This document shows positions 38,401 through 49,344 of a stretch of DNA of 64,000 nucleotides, piece by piece. The DNA is from Sipunculus nudus (taxonomy: Eukaryota; Annelida; Sipuncula; Golfingiida; Sipunculidae), in NCBI GenBank assembly GCA_026874595.1, contig CM049315.1:78818065-78882064 (forward strand), given 5' to 3'. Numbering within the stretch: position 1 is the stretch's first letter; each line of letters begins with the position of its first letter. Both the position numbers and the translations under genes were made by a program. Below the pieces are notes generated by a model. That model was not told the DNA's origin, searched no databases, and worked only from the letters and a program-made list of their open reading frames with translations.

Positions 38401-41400
38401 CTGTCAGGCTGTCCATGTACAGAGTGAGAGGATGGATACATTGATACCATGACATATCCCTGTCAGGCTGTCCATGTACAGAGTGAGTGGATGGATACAT
38501 TGATATCATGACATATCCCTGTCAGGCTGTCCATGTACAGAGTGAGTGGATGGATACATTGATATCATCACATATCCCTGTCAGGCTGTCCATGTACAGA
38601 GTGAGTGGATGGATACATTGATATCATCACATATCCCTGTCAGGCTGTCCATGTACAGAGTGAGTGGATGGATACATTGATATCATCACATGTCCCTGTC
38701 AGGCTGTCCATGTACAGAGTGAGTGGATGGATACATTGATATCATCACATATCCCTGTCAGGCTGTCCATGTACAGAGTGAGTGGATGGATACATTGATA
38801 GCATGACATATCCCTGTCAGGCTGTCCATGTACAGAGTGAGTGGATGGATACATTGATACCATCACATATCCCTGTCAGGCTGTCCATGTACAGAGTGAG
38901 TGGATGGATACATTGATACCATCACATATCCCTGTCAGGCTGTCCATGTACAGAGTGAGTGGATGGATACATTGATATCATGACATGTCCCTGTCAGGCT
39001 GTCCATGTACAGAGTGAGTGGATGGATACATTGATATCATCACATATCCCTGTCAGGCTGTCCATGTACAGAGTGAGTGGATGGATACATTGATTCATCA
39101 CATATCCCTGTCAGGCTGTCCATGTACAGAGTGAGTGGATGGATACATTGATACCATCACATATCCCTGTCAGGCTGTCCATGTACAGAGTGAGTGGATG
39201 GATACATTGATATCATCACATGTCCCTGTCAGGCTGTCCATGTACAGAGTGAGTGGATGGATACATTGATATCATCACATATCCCTGTCAGGCTGTCTAT
39301 GTACAGAGTGAGTGGATGGATACATTGATAGCATGACATATCCCTGTCAGGCTGTCCATGTACAGAGTGAGTGGATGGATACATTGATACCATCACATAT
39401 CCCTGTCAGGCTGTCCATGTACAGAGTGAGTGGATGGATACATTGATATCATCACATGTCCCTGTCAGGCTGTCCATGTACAGAGTGAGTGGATGGATAC
39501 ATTGATATCATGACATATCCCTGTCAGGCTGTCCATGTACAGAGTGAGTGGATGGATACATTGATATCATCACATATCCCTGTCAGGCTGTCCATGTACA
39601 GAGTGAGTGGATGGATACATTGATATCATCACATATCCCTGTCAGGCTGTCCATGTACAGAGTGAGTGGATGGATACATTGATACCATCACATATCCCTG
39701 TCAGGCTGTCCATGTACAGAGTGAGTGGATGGATACATTGATATCATGACATATCCCTGTCAGGCTGTCCATGTACAGAGTGAGTGGATGGATACATTGA
39801 TATCATCACATATCCCTGTCAGGCTTTCCATGTACAGAGTGAGTGGATGGATACATTGATATCATCACATATCCCTATCAGGCTGTCCATGTACACAGTG
39901 AGTGGATGGATACATTGATATCATCACATGTCCCTGTCAGGCTGTCCATGTACAGAGTGAGTGGATGGATACATTGATATCATGACATATCCCTGTCACG
40001 CTGTCCATGTACAGAGTGAGTGGATGGATACATTGATAACATCACATATCCCTGTCAGGCTGTCCATGTACAGAGTGAGTGGATGGATACATTGATATCA
40101 TCACATATCCCTGTCAGGCTGTCCATGTACAGAGTGAGTGGATGGATACATTGATACCATCACATATCCCTGTCAGGCTGTCCATGTACAGAGTGAGTTG
40201 ATGGATACATTGATATCATCACATATCCCTGTCAGGCTGTCCATGTACAGAGTGAGTAGATGGATACATTGATATCATCACATATCCCTGTCAGGCTGTC
40301 CATGTACACAGTGAGTTGATGGATACATTTATATCATCACATATCACTCTCAGGCTGTGTTTGGACACAGCGAGAAGACTGATACATTGGTATCATCACA
40401 TAACCTTGTAAGTCTGTGCATGTACACAGTGAGTAGACTGATACATTGATATCATGACATATCCCCACCAGGCTGTAAATGTACTCAAAGAGTGGACTGA
40501 TACATTGATATCATACAATCATTACACAGCCTAGGTCAGGATTAAATGAGTAAAAGAGTAAATCAGATAACAGAATTGAACATTTTGACAAAAAAAATCC
40601 CAGTGTTTCATATAAGCAGTCACAAGTAATAGGTCCAATAATAAAAGGAGCCTGTATAAATATACATCATACCCAAACAATGAATTATCAATGTAAGTGA
40701 ATTATTTGTTAATAAAATGATCTTTTATAGATAAAACCTGCCCTACTGGATTCGGATACATACTTGGCACCACAGCCACCGGAACCTGCTACAAGTTCGC
40801 ACTCGAAAAGAACAGGACATGGGATAGTGCTCGCGAGTACTGCTACAGTGTAGGTGGGGACCTTTTGAGTGTTGAAACAGCGAAAGAAATGGTTCACCTC
40901 AAAGATATCACGAGCAGTGATCCACATCTGCTTTGGCCCCAGGCATGTAAGTAAAATAAAATATAACAATACAATATAAACATTAAAAAAACAATTATTA
41001 GCAGCATGCTTATTTCTGATGCTTTTTGCTGCTCTTATGGAATTTTCATTGATTGCTGTCAGGAACATGATAGTCATGTTAACCCGTGTTCCCGATTCCA
41101 CTTGTATGCACCCATGAAAAAATAATTACATTTGGTTAATTTTGCGAAACACGCCGGGTATAATACTTATAAAGCATTTCGTAAGGAGTAAATGTGTAAT
41201 ATTCTAGAAATAAAGAAAATGAAAGATCACCATTTCTGACCGAAATATGAATTTTGACCTGATAAGATTTGGAGTTATTTGAAAGCGAGGGCGCATGATT
41301 GTCCCCTCCTCCAGCGGTGTAAAAACAAAATGTAAAAGAAGAACTTAATTATATACTTATATATGTTTTTTAAATCAAATTTTACATCATGCCTCACAAT

Positions 41401-41993
41401 AAGACCTTTACCAAATATACAATGTAAAAAATGGTACATACCAAGTTAATAAGATTTCACAACCTTGCATATTAAAGTCTTATAATCATAACTTATAAAT
41501 GTGAATATTAATTTATTATAGTAATATGTTGACTATCCGTGGAACAGCCCAGGTATCCCGTCATGCATCTGATTACCGGTAACAACATAGTTTGTCAGCA
41601 TATATCGACTCAGGGGGAATATTAGGAAAATATATGGATAAATCAGTACTTGGCAGGGATGGATTCGATGCCGAGAGATAAATTATTACTTAGTTGATAA
41701 GATTGAGCCAGTATTTTGTCACGTGTTGGCCTGTCTTTGGAGTTTAAGCTTTCCAGAGGGAATCTCCACTGGACTCCCTTGAAGTGGCATTTTGGTGCTG
41801 GACTTTGACGGGGCAACATAGACTATCAGATTATACATAGGCATAACATTACTTTTCGGTGAATTAGGAGACAACAGCCAGTATATAAACCAGCTGTCAA
41901 GTTTATATTGCATTATATTGCCGTATTGCATTGCCAACGCGAAAAGATGTGAATGCACTGTGTATAGTTTTTACTAACTCGAATTTGATGGTC

Positions 41994-42050
<57 letters not shown>

Positions 42051-42931
42051 ACAGATGGCTGTTTTATTGTGAGCTGTGGACATGTCTCTTTTATTGTGCG
42101 CTGTTGACATGCTGATTCGTGTTAAGCTCAAGCCCTGGCGTTGCTATGCTACGGTGTTCCTTGTGCTAGCTGGCCGGGTGAGGCCCACGTGTAAACACAG
42201 GGTCATGCTTTCTCGCCTGGGCTGGCCTAGCCGTAGAAACACAGCGATGTTGTTCTAGATCTTTCCTGTAACGCGTGTGTACTGTGTATCATGTAAGCAT
42301 CTTTGGATTGTTCGAGAAATGGAAGGTTCCCGACTTGGGTGAGAAGTTATAAATAGGGGGCTGTGTTTTTTTAAGCCGGGAGAGAGGAGAGAAATATTCC
42401 AGCGGACACTGAAGCGTGTACCTTTTCTTGTGGACCTTTTCCGATAAGTGCGGCAATTATAGATTTTCTTCTAAATTTGTGATGGATTTTATATAGTCTT
42501 CAGTTTGCCTTCACTGCCAGGATTTCATTTTTGGATTACAGTGGATTGATTTTGTGATTACATTGGACTGTTATTCTCTGAGAAGATTTATGTGAACTGT
42601 TTTTACATTTTAAAGGACTTGTAAAGTGCTGGTACTGTGCACTTTTATGTTTATTATGTTTATTACGCTGTGTGATTGTATTGATTTGCTGTTATCATTT
42701 TGTTGTACTGTGTAATTGTATTAATTTAGTGTATTGTAATGTAAAGGTTGTTTTAAGAATAAGTTATAGTTATTTGTTAACACAAAACACTGATTTCTTC
42801 ATTCATTCCCCTAGACATTTCACGCTGCCTAGTGTTACAGAATCTGATTTTTTTTTTAAATCTCCATTTCAAAATTTACGTTCTTCACGACTACGTGATC
42901 TGTTGATATTAGGTTCCGTTACAATATATTT

Positions 42932-42970
<39 letters not shown>

Positions 42971-43137
42971 TATCCTTTTCCGTACTTTTCATATATTTTA
43001 TTTTATTTAATATTATATCCGTTTCAACAAGTGGAAAGACAGTTTATAGGATTTTCATAAATGGTATCTATATCGGTCATATTATTCATATGGATTTTAT
43101 GTAGGATTGGAGCTTCATCTCTAACATCACACACAAG

Positions 43138-43168
<31 letters not shown>

Positions 43169-43314
43169 CCGGCAAAGCGGATTGAACCCCGGATATTAGC
43201 TGAATATTTTCCCCTGAGTAAATATTTACGTAACAGTATTTATAAACGGATGTGTATTTCAAAATAGAGACATAATGACCATAATGAACCACTAAAGCAT
43301 GGCTGAGTATATAT

Positions 43315-43388
<74 letters not shown>

Positions 43389-46300
43389 GTCAGCATACTC
43401 CCCAACAAAAAAAAATTGTATGCAACACCTGGCCCAAATATTAACCTGAACTCCGTACCATGCTGTTCACTGCAGTTTTGACCTGCTTTGGTAACTTCGT
43501 ATTGATCTCCGGCGAACCCCTAATCTACATGTCGCCTCAAATGAAAATGCTTCTGATTTTGTTTTATCAACCCAAACTGTGTTTTCTGCGAAATAATCCG
43601 AATCCATGACAAACTACAACTTGATTAAATCCGATATAGCCGGAGGCAAAATAACCTCTCTCTCTTTCTCTCTACCTCTTACTCTCCAATAGATAACGTT
43701 TGTTGTATCAATGTGATGTGATGTGTTACCGACTTGTAAATGTCTAAAAAAAATATTAGCATAAATAAATATGTACACCAGCTGCAACCGTTGAAAAATC
43801 CACTGCTCTTTCTCATAAATATTTAACTCATGAGCTGTTCGGGACTAAATGTCGAAAATATTGAAGTTCCCAGGGACTTTTGCCATGTGTTTCACTTACA
43901 TGATATAAAAAAAATTACTTGTGCAACAATTCTCCAGGAAACCCCTCCCCAAAAATATCAACAAAGAATGGCAAATTTTTCTGATTAAGAAATCACACCA
44001 AAAAATCATGTAAGAAAGAGTGTGAGGTATGAATTTTTAGTGAGAATGATTTTTTTTTCGATAAACAACATGGGCTAGACAGCATCACTGCTTGGGAGAT
44101 GACAAAATCGCGTTTACGATAACATTGTATGAAGAAGCATTCTACCGTGAAAATACTTTGAAGAAATGATATACTTATTAGAGAGTGAAAGTTTATGAAA
44201 GATGCGTCGTGTAAATTGAAGCTCACACGAAATCATGTATCACGATGTTTTATTCAGTGTAGTCAGATGAGGGTAGTCTTAGGCATGTGAACAGACAGAT
44301 GCGTTACGAGTAGGCACATGCATATGTCGTTGAAGGCTCTTGTGCGCGAAACGAATAGCTGTCAATGTGAAAAAAAAAACAGGCTCAGGTTAATATATAT
44401 TTTGTTTGGTCTCAGAATTGTAAATTGTGACAGAATAAGCAGTTCTGATCCAAAACTGACAACCCTCCCAGATAAAAACAGGTTAACAAGAAACAACTTC
44501 AGCCTTGGTTCATTGCATTATCTTTAAGCGAATTAATGCAAAAGTTTATGTACACATTTTGCTGAAAAATAGTAGATGGGTGGTGTAAAACCGTATCCGA
44601 AAAAAAATCAATAAAAATTTTGGAGGTAATCAGAATCACCATGATATATCTTTTTCTTAAATGCCATGATCAAAATCCCTAGTTCCCATCTAAAAGCTGC
44701 ACATTTGTATGCATTTGTTCTGACACTTTCAAGGTAAACCCGTGTTGCTGAAGCATGACAACGTTTTACATGAAACATATGAAATGATTAGAAATATATA
44801 CATATGAAAGAATAAATGATTAGGAGATCCTGGCTTGTAGAACCACATACTTTATTTTGTAATGGAATCCCTATCCGTATAAAAATGTGGTCAAATAATT
44901 CTAAGTCTCTGGTGATTGAGGACATATGAAAAATATGTGCGCATCCCCCCCCCCCCCCACACACACACACGCTTTCCGAATTGTTTTCTGGTTTGAAAGC
45001 TTCCTTTTGATCAACCTTTTTTTCCAAACAACCCATAGACTATTTAAACCATGGTTATCATGGAAAGATACTTATGAATGCACAGAAATCAACACACCGT
45101 AATCTCATAAAACGGTGGTCGTGTAACTGGTCTCAGCTCCTTGTGTCTCGTCAACGGAAATCTATTGAAAGCAGATTCATGTGGACATGTGTTCAGCGCT
45201 TGAATTTAAAATCTTTACTTCCTTTTAACAGGGTAAAATTCCTTTAGAGGCGTTATAATTGATATGGGGGTCAATGGAGATTACAGGTGGCCCGCTTGAC
45301 CGCATATTGCCCGGCTTCGGCAGAAAATGTCGCAACAAGCCAGTGAGCTCGAAATGCGAGAGAATATCCCCAAGGCGCCTCCTGAAAAAGCGTGACATGC
45401 GACGTGGACCTTGAAAAGAAAGAGGCACCTAATGGGGAAATATTAAATATATATTAATTATGCCGCTTAATAGAAAGTAATCCGGCAAATGAAAACAAAC
45501 TTGTTCAAGAAGAGCTCAGCGACGATACGTGTGCCAAATTTGAAAGTCGTTATTAGAGAGGAAGAAGGTAAATGTTGGTCTAGAAAAAAAAACTGTGTAT
45601 TAATTATATAGATAATACTCTTTTTTGTTATAGGAATGCCAGTAACTAATTATATTGTTGTTGTTGTTATTACGATTATTATTTTGATTATGATTAATTT
45701 CTTTTGAATATTCTCATTATGAAAGATAACTCTGACACTCTGTATGGTTATTACAATTTGGTTTTCTTTATAGACTTATGGATTTACCCGAACAACTTAT
45801 TATTGTGTTGGTTGATTATGTTTACATTACGATAGACACTAGAAAAATGTGGCGGGCTAGACTGGTCCAGAAAAATGTGGAGAGGGCTACATTTTAACTT
45901 GCGTTGACACTGTGCCGGACCAAGTGACCATGTAGAGGGCGCTACCCTGTCAAGTTAGACCGCATTGCACTTGGCCCGGCCTAGAATCTGCTTTGTATTT
46001 ACACGCAGATTAATACTGCAATTTAGCGCGGTCTAGATTGGATTCCCCCTTGCGCGCATAGCTAAATCCAAGTCACATGACAGCCGAGTTTTGCTGGAGC
46101 GCGCTATTAAGATAGCGCAATCCAATTCTGTTTACACACGTTCGAAGCACAAATGTAGGCCGAGAATCTGGAACCGACTCAAACCGGTGGTCAAAGCGCG
46201 CTCCAGACCAAATATCGCATTTGGGGAACTTTGCGCGCGCTAAACGATGTAGAGCGCTCCAGAAAAAGTGTGTAAATAGGGCTATAGAATGTATTCTTAT

Positions 46301-48147
46301 AAACGGGACATGTTAGCGGTTGTCCGCGTTGAGGGAGGCATGTTACGCATACCATTGTCACTGCATGGTTCGCCCGTTTTTTAAGGTGATCCAGGCAGAC
46401 GTTCAAACGCATATACGCGTACATCGGATTTACACTGTGAAAGAAAATACATGCATGAGCGATTTTTCCACTCGTAAACGTGCATTTGGGTTTTAAGCTT
46501 CAGCTGAGTGATTAAAAAAGTCATCTTCTCAAAAACCCTTCGTAAAAAAAGATTTAAATAATAGATATAACAAAGGATCATTATAAATATTCATGAAAAT
46601 TAATAACAATCTAACAAAGAGTACAAATAAAAGCATTAATTGTAGCGACCGAAATAAAAAACGGAGTAGGTTTTGCTGCGCCCAAAATTAATGCTCCAAC
46701 TGCGTGTAAGGAATTTTTAGATCTCCGTTCAAATTTCGCAACATTTTATTTATGTTTTCAGTAAACTGTTAAACTTCATTTTTCCTTCATATTTGTTTTT
46801 AGTTCAGAATAGATGAAAAATAGTGAAATGTTTTAAATATTTTACCATTTCTATTTCCTGAGAAATAAAATTAACTTATTTCTACACAAACATTATTTTT
46901 CTCAATCTTGAAAGTTCATTCAAACATGTTCTTCTGGACTGCTTGTAATTATATCAGAAGACTCTTTACTTCCATCTTTACACGTCTAATATATGAGCTC
47001 AATCAGAAGATGTTTTAGTGAAGTAATGTGTAACACTGAACGATCCATTTAAGACGTAGCATAACTTGTTGCTGTCACAATGGACGGAAAGGGGGGGGGG
47101 GGCTGGAGTAGGTTTTTGCAAATGATGGGAGGACGCATGATCCTAAGGCTATATCCGTAGTCTATATCCCCCCCCCCCCCGTCCTCGCTTTTCGAATAAC
47201 CTCCCACAAAAGAGCTGCCTTTTTCTGTTTCAATTGTTTTATCTTCCTTTACTCACGGGCTTATGTGAAATTTATATTTTGCAGTCTGTTATCCGCTCTA
47301 CTGGTCAAGATCGTGCTAGCTTTGTATATAACAAAAACAAAACTCATCACCTTGTCTCTGATCATGCCGCTGTGAAATGAACAATATCGAGGCACGCGGA
47401 AATCTGGGTTCCTATGTCAGTTTCAAGTGATGTTATTTTAAAGTGATTTGTTGGAAACCTGATGTTTACTTTCAGTATGCGAGATGATCATGTACAAAAC
47501 ATGAAATACACTACTCTGCCAAATTTCGACTCAAAATATATTCACGTTATGCGCTGCACGTTAAGTTATGCATGAACGTTATTATAACATTTGATCATAT
47601 AGCATTATAACTACCTTAATTATTACCTATTAATATTTATTAATATTAGTTATTATTTATACAATCATGATTTATATACTCATCAAACATACTGACTGTT
47701 TGTGATATGCCGGCGGATGGTGTGTTGTACAATATAATATAACGCAATAGAACCCCCCCCCCAACACAGGTTAAATATTACAGCCACTTTATTCACTTTG
47801 ACCACCACTGAGAGCCCCCTCCCCTTCGACTTAAATGCTCATGTTAAATAAATATATATATTTTTTCATTCTCTTAGTATAAAGTCATGTGGGAATAATT
47901 TCTTAATATAAGTGATCTCTTGTTATCTTCAGACTATTGGACTTCAGGTAGGAAGGTTGAAGAGTCCGGTGAGTTCGTGTGGTCATCATCCGGCGGCCAA
48001 ATAAACGGCAGCTTGGCGGATAATAACTTCCTGGGAGTCGGCTCTGGGGGCTGTTTACGGATTTCCTTTGATAAAACCTCAAGTACCTGGGGTGTAGGTA
48101 ACTGTACATTGTACAGGTTCCCTGTCTGCGAGGTGTCTCTCGGTTAG
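29325..48147 (+). CDS. Secreted PAN/apple plus C-type lectin domain protein (four exons)
   Basis: Predicted join is 29325-29388, 35127-35381, 40731-40946 and 47933-48147. All three introns have GT/AG borders and are phase 1. The total is 750 nt, giving 249 residues plus TAG. Residues 9-21 form a hydrophobic signal peptide. Residues about 30-107 are PAN/apple-like, with Cys 63, 67, 73, 84 and 96. Residues 110-246 are a long-form C-type-lectin fold with Cys 110, 126, 144, 219, 236 and 244. CYKF, TWDSAREYC, GGDLLSVET and FPVCE are typical family blocks. No EPN or QPD is visible, and the position where WND is expected reads TWGVGNC, so classic calcium-dependent sugar binding is doubtful. Five N-glycosylation sequons start at 44, 81, 134, 203 and 235. 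Secreted lectins of this kind usually act in immune recognition or in mucus or shell matrix; the role here is inferred. Exons 3 and 4 are the surest and exon 1 the least sure. Confidence 0.75.
29389..35126 (+). other. Intron 1 of the lectin gene
   Basis: About 5.7 kb with GTAAGC donor and TTTTAG acceptor. It holds one LTR (32498-33265), (TA)n runs near 32334 and 32455-32499, and G-runs near 29484 and 34798-34815. No exon between the two splice sites is recognised, but a small missed exon cannot be excluded. Confidence 0.55.
32498..33265 (-). mobile_element. Solo long terminal repeat, copy 2
   Basis: Begins TGTTACGGAACC and ends CATCTGTAACA on the plus strand (768 bp, TG...CA). It is flanked by ATAT on both sides, a possible 4-bp target duplication, though the left side is a TA microsatellite. 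It has the same orientation as copy 1. Reverse-strand TATAAATAG precedes the predicted transcription start. No internal element sequence adjoins either end, so it is a solo LTR. Confidence 0.7.
35127..35381 (+). CDS. Exon 2: PAN/apple-like domain
   Basis: A long pyrimidine tract ending in TTTTAG precedes the exon, and the donor is T/GTGAGC. It encodes residues 22-107. The cysteine pattern MECLTKCNQSPACRAVNAF followed by NGTCEIL matches the core helix and strand of PAN/apple domains, which bind proteins or carbohydrates in many secreted invertebrate proteins. The reading frame also runs on past the donor into AT-rich low-complexity sequence, but that extension is isoleucine-rich and not protein-like. 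Sequons lie at N44 and N81. Confidence 0.75.
36390..36565 (+). repeat. Three-copy 57-bp repeat that keeps an open frame
   Basis: Three units of 57 bp encode a 19-residue repeat in one frame (EKLSEDKSLTESDSECYR, with variants). The frame runs from about 36390 to 36617, then ends. It lies inside intron 2. No splice sites join it convincingly to the lectin exons, so it is probably a minisatellite. Confidence 0.6.
36620..40510. repeat. 59-bp minisatellite, about 50 copies, in lectin intron 2
   Basis: The unit contains TCCCTGTCAGGCTGTCCATG, then TACAGAGTGAGTGGATGGAT and ACATTGATATCATCACATA. Two worn copies lie at about 36620-36732 and the main array at about 37585-40510; the gap is a LINE insertion. 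Copies are worn at both ends and nearly identical from about 38460 to 40320. A run of variant units recurs about 530 bp apart (GATAGCATGACATA at 38797 and 39327), showing nine-unit block duplication. Confidence 0.9.
36733..37560 (-). mobile_element. 5'-truncated LINE inserted in the 59-bp minisatellite
   Basis: On the minus strand, 37449-37234 encodes QYPLRNIHDLDNFRCRTSLF, then ESFIPHTCHVWNSLDSSL, the usual block after a non-LTR reverse transcriptase. Next, about 37228-36945 reads SRLRMKCCALNFHLF, DNPLCA-stop-GIANETIEHYLLKCP and FIFEQVQLYISVTNRFT, the zinc-knuckle-like C-terminus of molluscan-type LINEs, with one in-frame TGA. An AATAAA precedes the 3' end near 36750. GGATACATT borders both ends but is also part of the minisatellite. 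Confidence 0.75.
40731..40946 (+). CDS. Exon 3: N-terminal half of C-type lectin domain
   Basis: The acceptor is TTTTATAG and the donor GTAAGT. The exon encodes residues 107-179. It has the extra N-terminal Cys pair of long-form domains (Cys 110 and 126), then the first helix TWDSAREYC (Cys 144), GGDLLSVET and the second helix KEMVHLKDI. Both ends are phase 1 and the length (216 nt) is divisible by three. Confidence 0.85.
42046..42923 (+). mobile_element. Long terminal repeat, copy 3
   Basis: About 878 bp from TGTATACAGATGG to GGTTCCGTTACA, inverted relative to copies 1 and 2. TATAAATA at 42348-42355 is a plausible LTR promoter and is conserved in copy 2. It is flanked by (CT)n on the left and (TA)n on the right with no matching target duplication, so one end may be rearranged. 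No gag or pol adjoins it. Confidence 0.65.
43317..43384. repeat. (TA)n microsatellite
   Basis: Uninterrupted TA repeat over more than 60 bases in intron 3. Related shorter runs lie at 42935-42965 and 43156-43168, the latter preceded by (CA)n. The TA-rich tract begins where LTR copy 3 ends. Confidence 0.9.
43778..45236 (-). mobile_element. Helitron copy C with helicase remnant
   Basis: Reverse-complement homologue of 17745-19070. On the minus strand around 44300-44365 the frame reads FFSH-stop-QLFVSRTRAFNDI, the HGQLYVAxSRxRxFxDI motif with a TGA in place of Gly and a lost dipeptide. It ends with a worn hairpin (43788-43805) and CTGG followed by T, again a CTRR end. It lies in intron 3, antisense to the lectin. 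Confidence 0.65.
45841..46290. repeat. GC-rich block with nested hairpins, MITE candidate
   Basis: CpG-rich against an AT-rich background. Includes the perfect hairpin GCGCTAT-TAAG-ATAGCGC (46101-46118), GGAGCGCGCT near 46097 with its inverse AGCGCGCTCC near 46195, and repeated TTTACAC phrases. No open frame of note. Terminal inverted repeats are not clear. Confidence 0.4.
46927..47060 (-). repeat. Dispersed repeat block D, copy 2, inner part
   Basis: Reverse complement of about 17545-17655, sharing CGTTCAGTGT, GCTCATATATT, AAAGATGGAAGT and TCTTCTGATATAAT. It lies between Helitron copy C and exon 4, in the order expected from copy 1. Confidence 0.6.
47933..48147 (+). CDS. Exon 4: C-terminal half of C-type lectin domain
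   Basis: The acceptor is ATCTTCAG and the exon ends at TAG (48145-48147). It encodes residues 179-249. YWTSGRK sits where these domains have W-I-G, EFVWSSSG corresponds to the W-x-W-S-D-G strand, and GGC, GNC and FPVCE supply the last three conserved cysteines. The calcium-site EPN/QPD and WND motifs are absent. The exon lies in a gap between blocks of an inverted repeat element (see findings). Confidence 0.85.
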
Positions 48148-48258
48148 ATGTACAGCTATGTTATCAAAAGGTTCCAGGGATTATTCTAGGAATTTCAAGG
48201 GACCTTGTTCTTCTTTCTTCTCCTTGATTTCTTTTTTCAACATGAAATTATCACTTTT

Positions 48259-48318
48259 AATAAAAAAAGTGCACAAATCATAACCATTTAAACAAATTTT
48301 TTTGAAAGACTAAATAAA
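48259..48318 (+). promoter_or_regulatory. Polyadenylation signals after the lectin stop codon
   Basis: Two AATAAA hexamers occur 112 and 166 bases after the stop codon, at 48259-48264 and 48313-48318, followed by T-rich and AT-rich sequence. They fit a short 3' UTR for the lectin transcript. The hexamer is common in AT-rich DNA, so this is positional support only. Confidence 0.4.
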
Positions 48319-48319
48319 A

Positions 48320-48695
48320 TTTTATGTAAGTATATTAAGTATATATATTGTGCAAAATTGTGCAAAAAAAAGCTGTGAATTTGAGTCATTCCCAACTCGT
48401 CCCAAAACATAACTAACATTTTTTTTGTACCAGTATTGCAGGAATTTTAAAATAAGTCTTTACAACAAGGTAAAAGGTATAACTAATTTTCCAAATAAAT
48501 ATATACATAAATACTATTGTGAAGTAAAATGAAACTTGATAGTATGTATGTATAAAAGTATACATATATATGTATGTATATATGATTTTCTTAAGTATAT
48601 ATTGTTAATTACTTATTTGTACAATATATTCAATAAAAAAAGTGTATTAAATCTGACTTCATGGGAAAAATGTTGAGCCTGGTATTTCTTCCAGT

Positions 48696-48746
<51 letters not shown>

Positions 48747-49068
48747 GTATTAAGTACTTTTTGAACACACTCAATGAAGTTATAAATTACCAAGAAAAGA
48801 AGAAATGGAATTGAAGCAAAATAAGCAAATCCAAGATTTACTTGTTTAACTTGAAACGTATACTCAGTACTCTTTCTTCTCAAACCTTATGGGGAGTTCT
48901 GTAACTTATGTCACACATTTATTGTTTTTATATTGGCTATGTTGTTATTATGTTTTATAAACTGAATTGTGCATATTGTTAATCTCTGTTGTACATATAC
49001 TGTTTGTAAGATATATGTAAGATCTACACAATGAATTATTTGTGTTATTAATCATAATATACCATGTA

Positions 49069-49119
<51 letters not shown>

Positions 49120-49344
49120 TGTATTGTTTTATTTTTATATATGCCATGTTTGTTCGTAAAGTATCGATGGCTTTACAATATTTACTCGTGCAATTTTTTA
49201 GGGGCGGACACAACAATTATAATATGAGTGGTCGGGGAGGGGGGGGGGTATATAGTGAGGTCAAGAAGTACAAATAAGGAGACTATAAAAGGGAGTGTCC
49301 CCTTGTCCTCCTCGGCTGATGAATAACAGCTATTAAATTCAGAC
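48320..49344. other. Downstream of the lectin gene: simple repeats
   Basis: AT-rich, with (TA)n runs at 48704-48744 and 49072-49120 and a G-run near 49238. No gene is recognised. Confidence 0.45.

Larger units (their letters stand above)
35382..40730 (+). other. Intron 2 of the lectin gene
   Basis: About 5.3 kb with GTGAGC donor and TTATAG acceptor. More than half is tandem repeat: AT-rich low complexity (35430-35640), a 57-bp repeat (36390-36560) and a 59-bp minisatellite split by a LINE tail. Confidence 0.6.
40947..47932 (+). other. Intron 3 of the lectin gene
   Basis: About 7 kb with GTAAGT donor and CTTCAG acceptor. It contains a (CT)n run (41995-42047), an LTR on the plus strand, several (TA)n runs, Helitron copy C on the minus strand and a GC-rich hairpin block (45841-46290). 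40947-41990 shows no gene. Confidence 0.6.

Noticed and set aside
37585-40510. CRISPR array
   Set aside because: Units are contiguous with no unique spacers and the setting is an animal intron.
43299-43481. Small protein frames made of Tyr-Ile repeats at TA microsatellites (also 48659-48883 and 49042-49227)
   Set aside because: They are simply the translation of (TA)n tracts.
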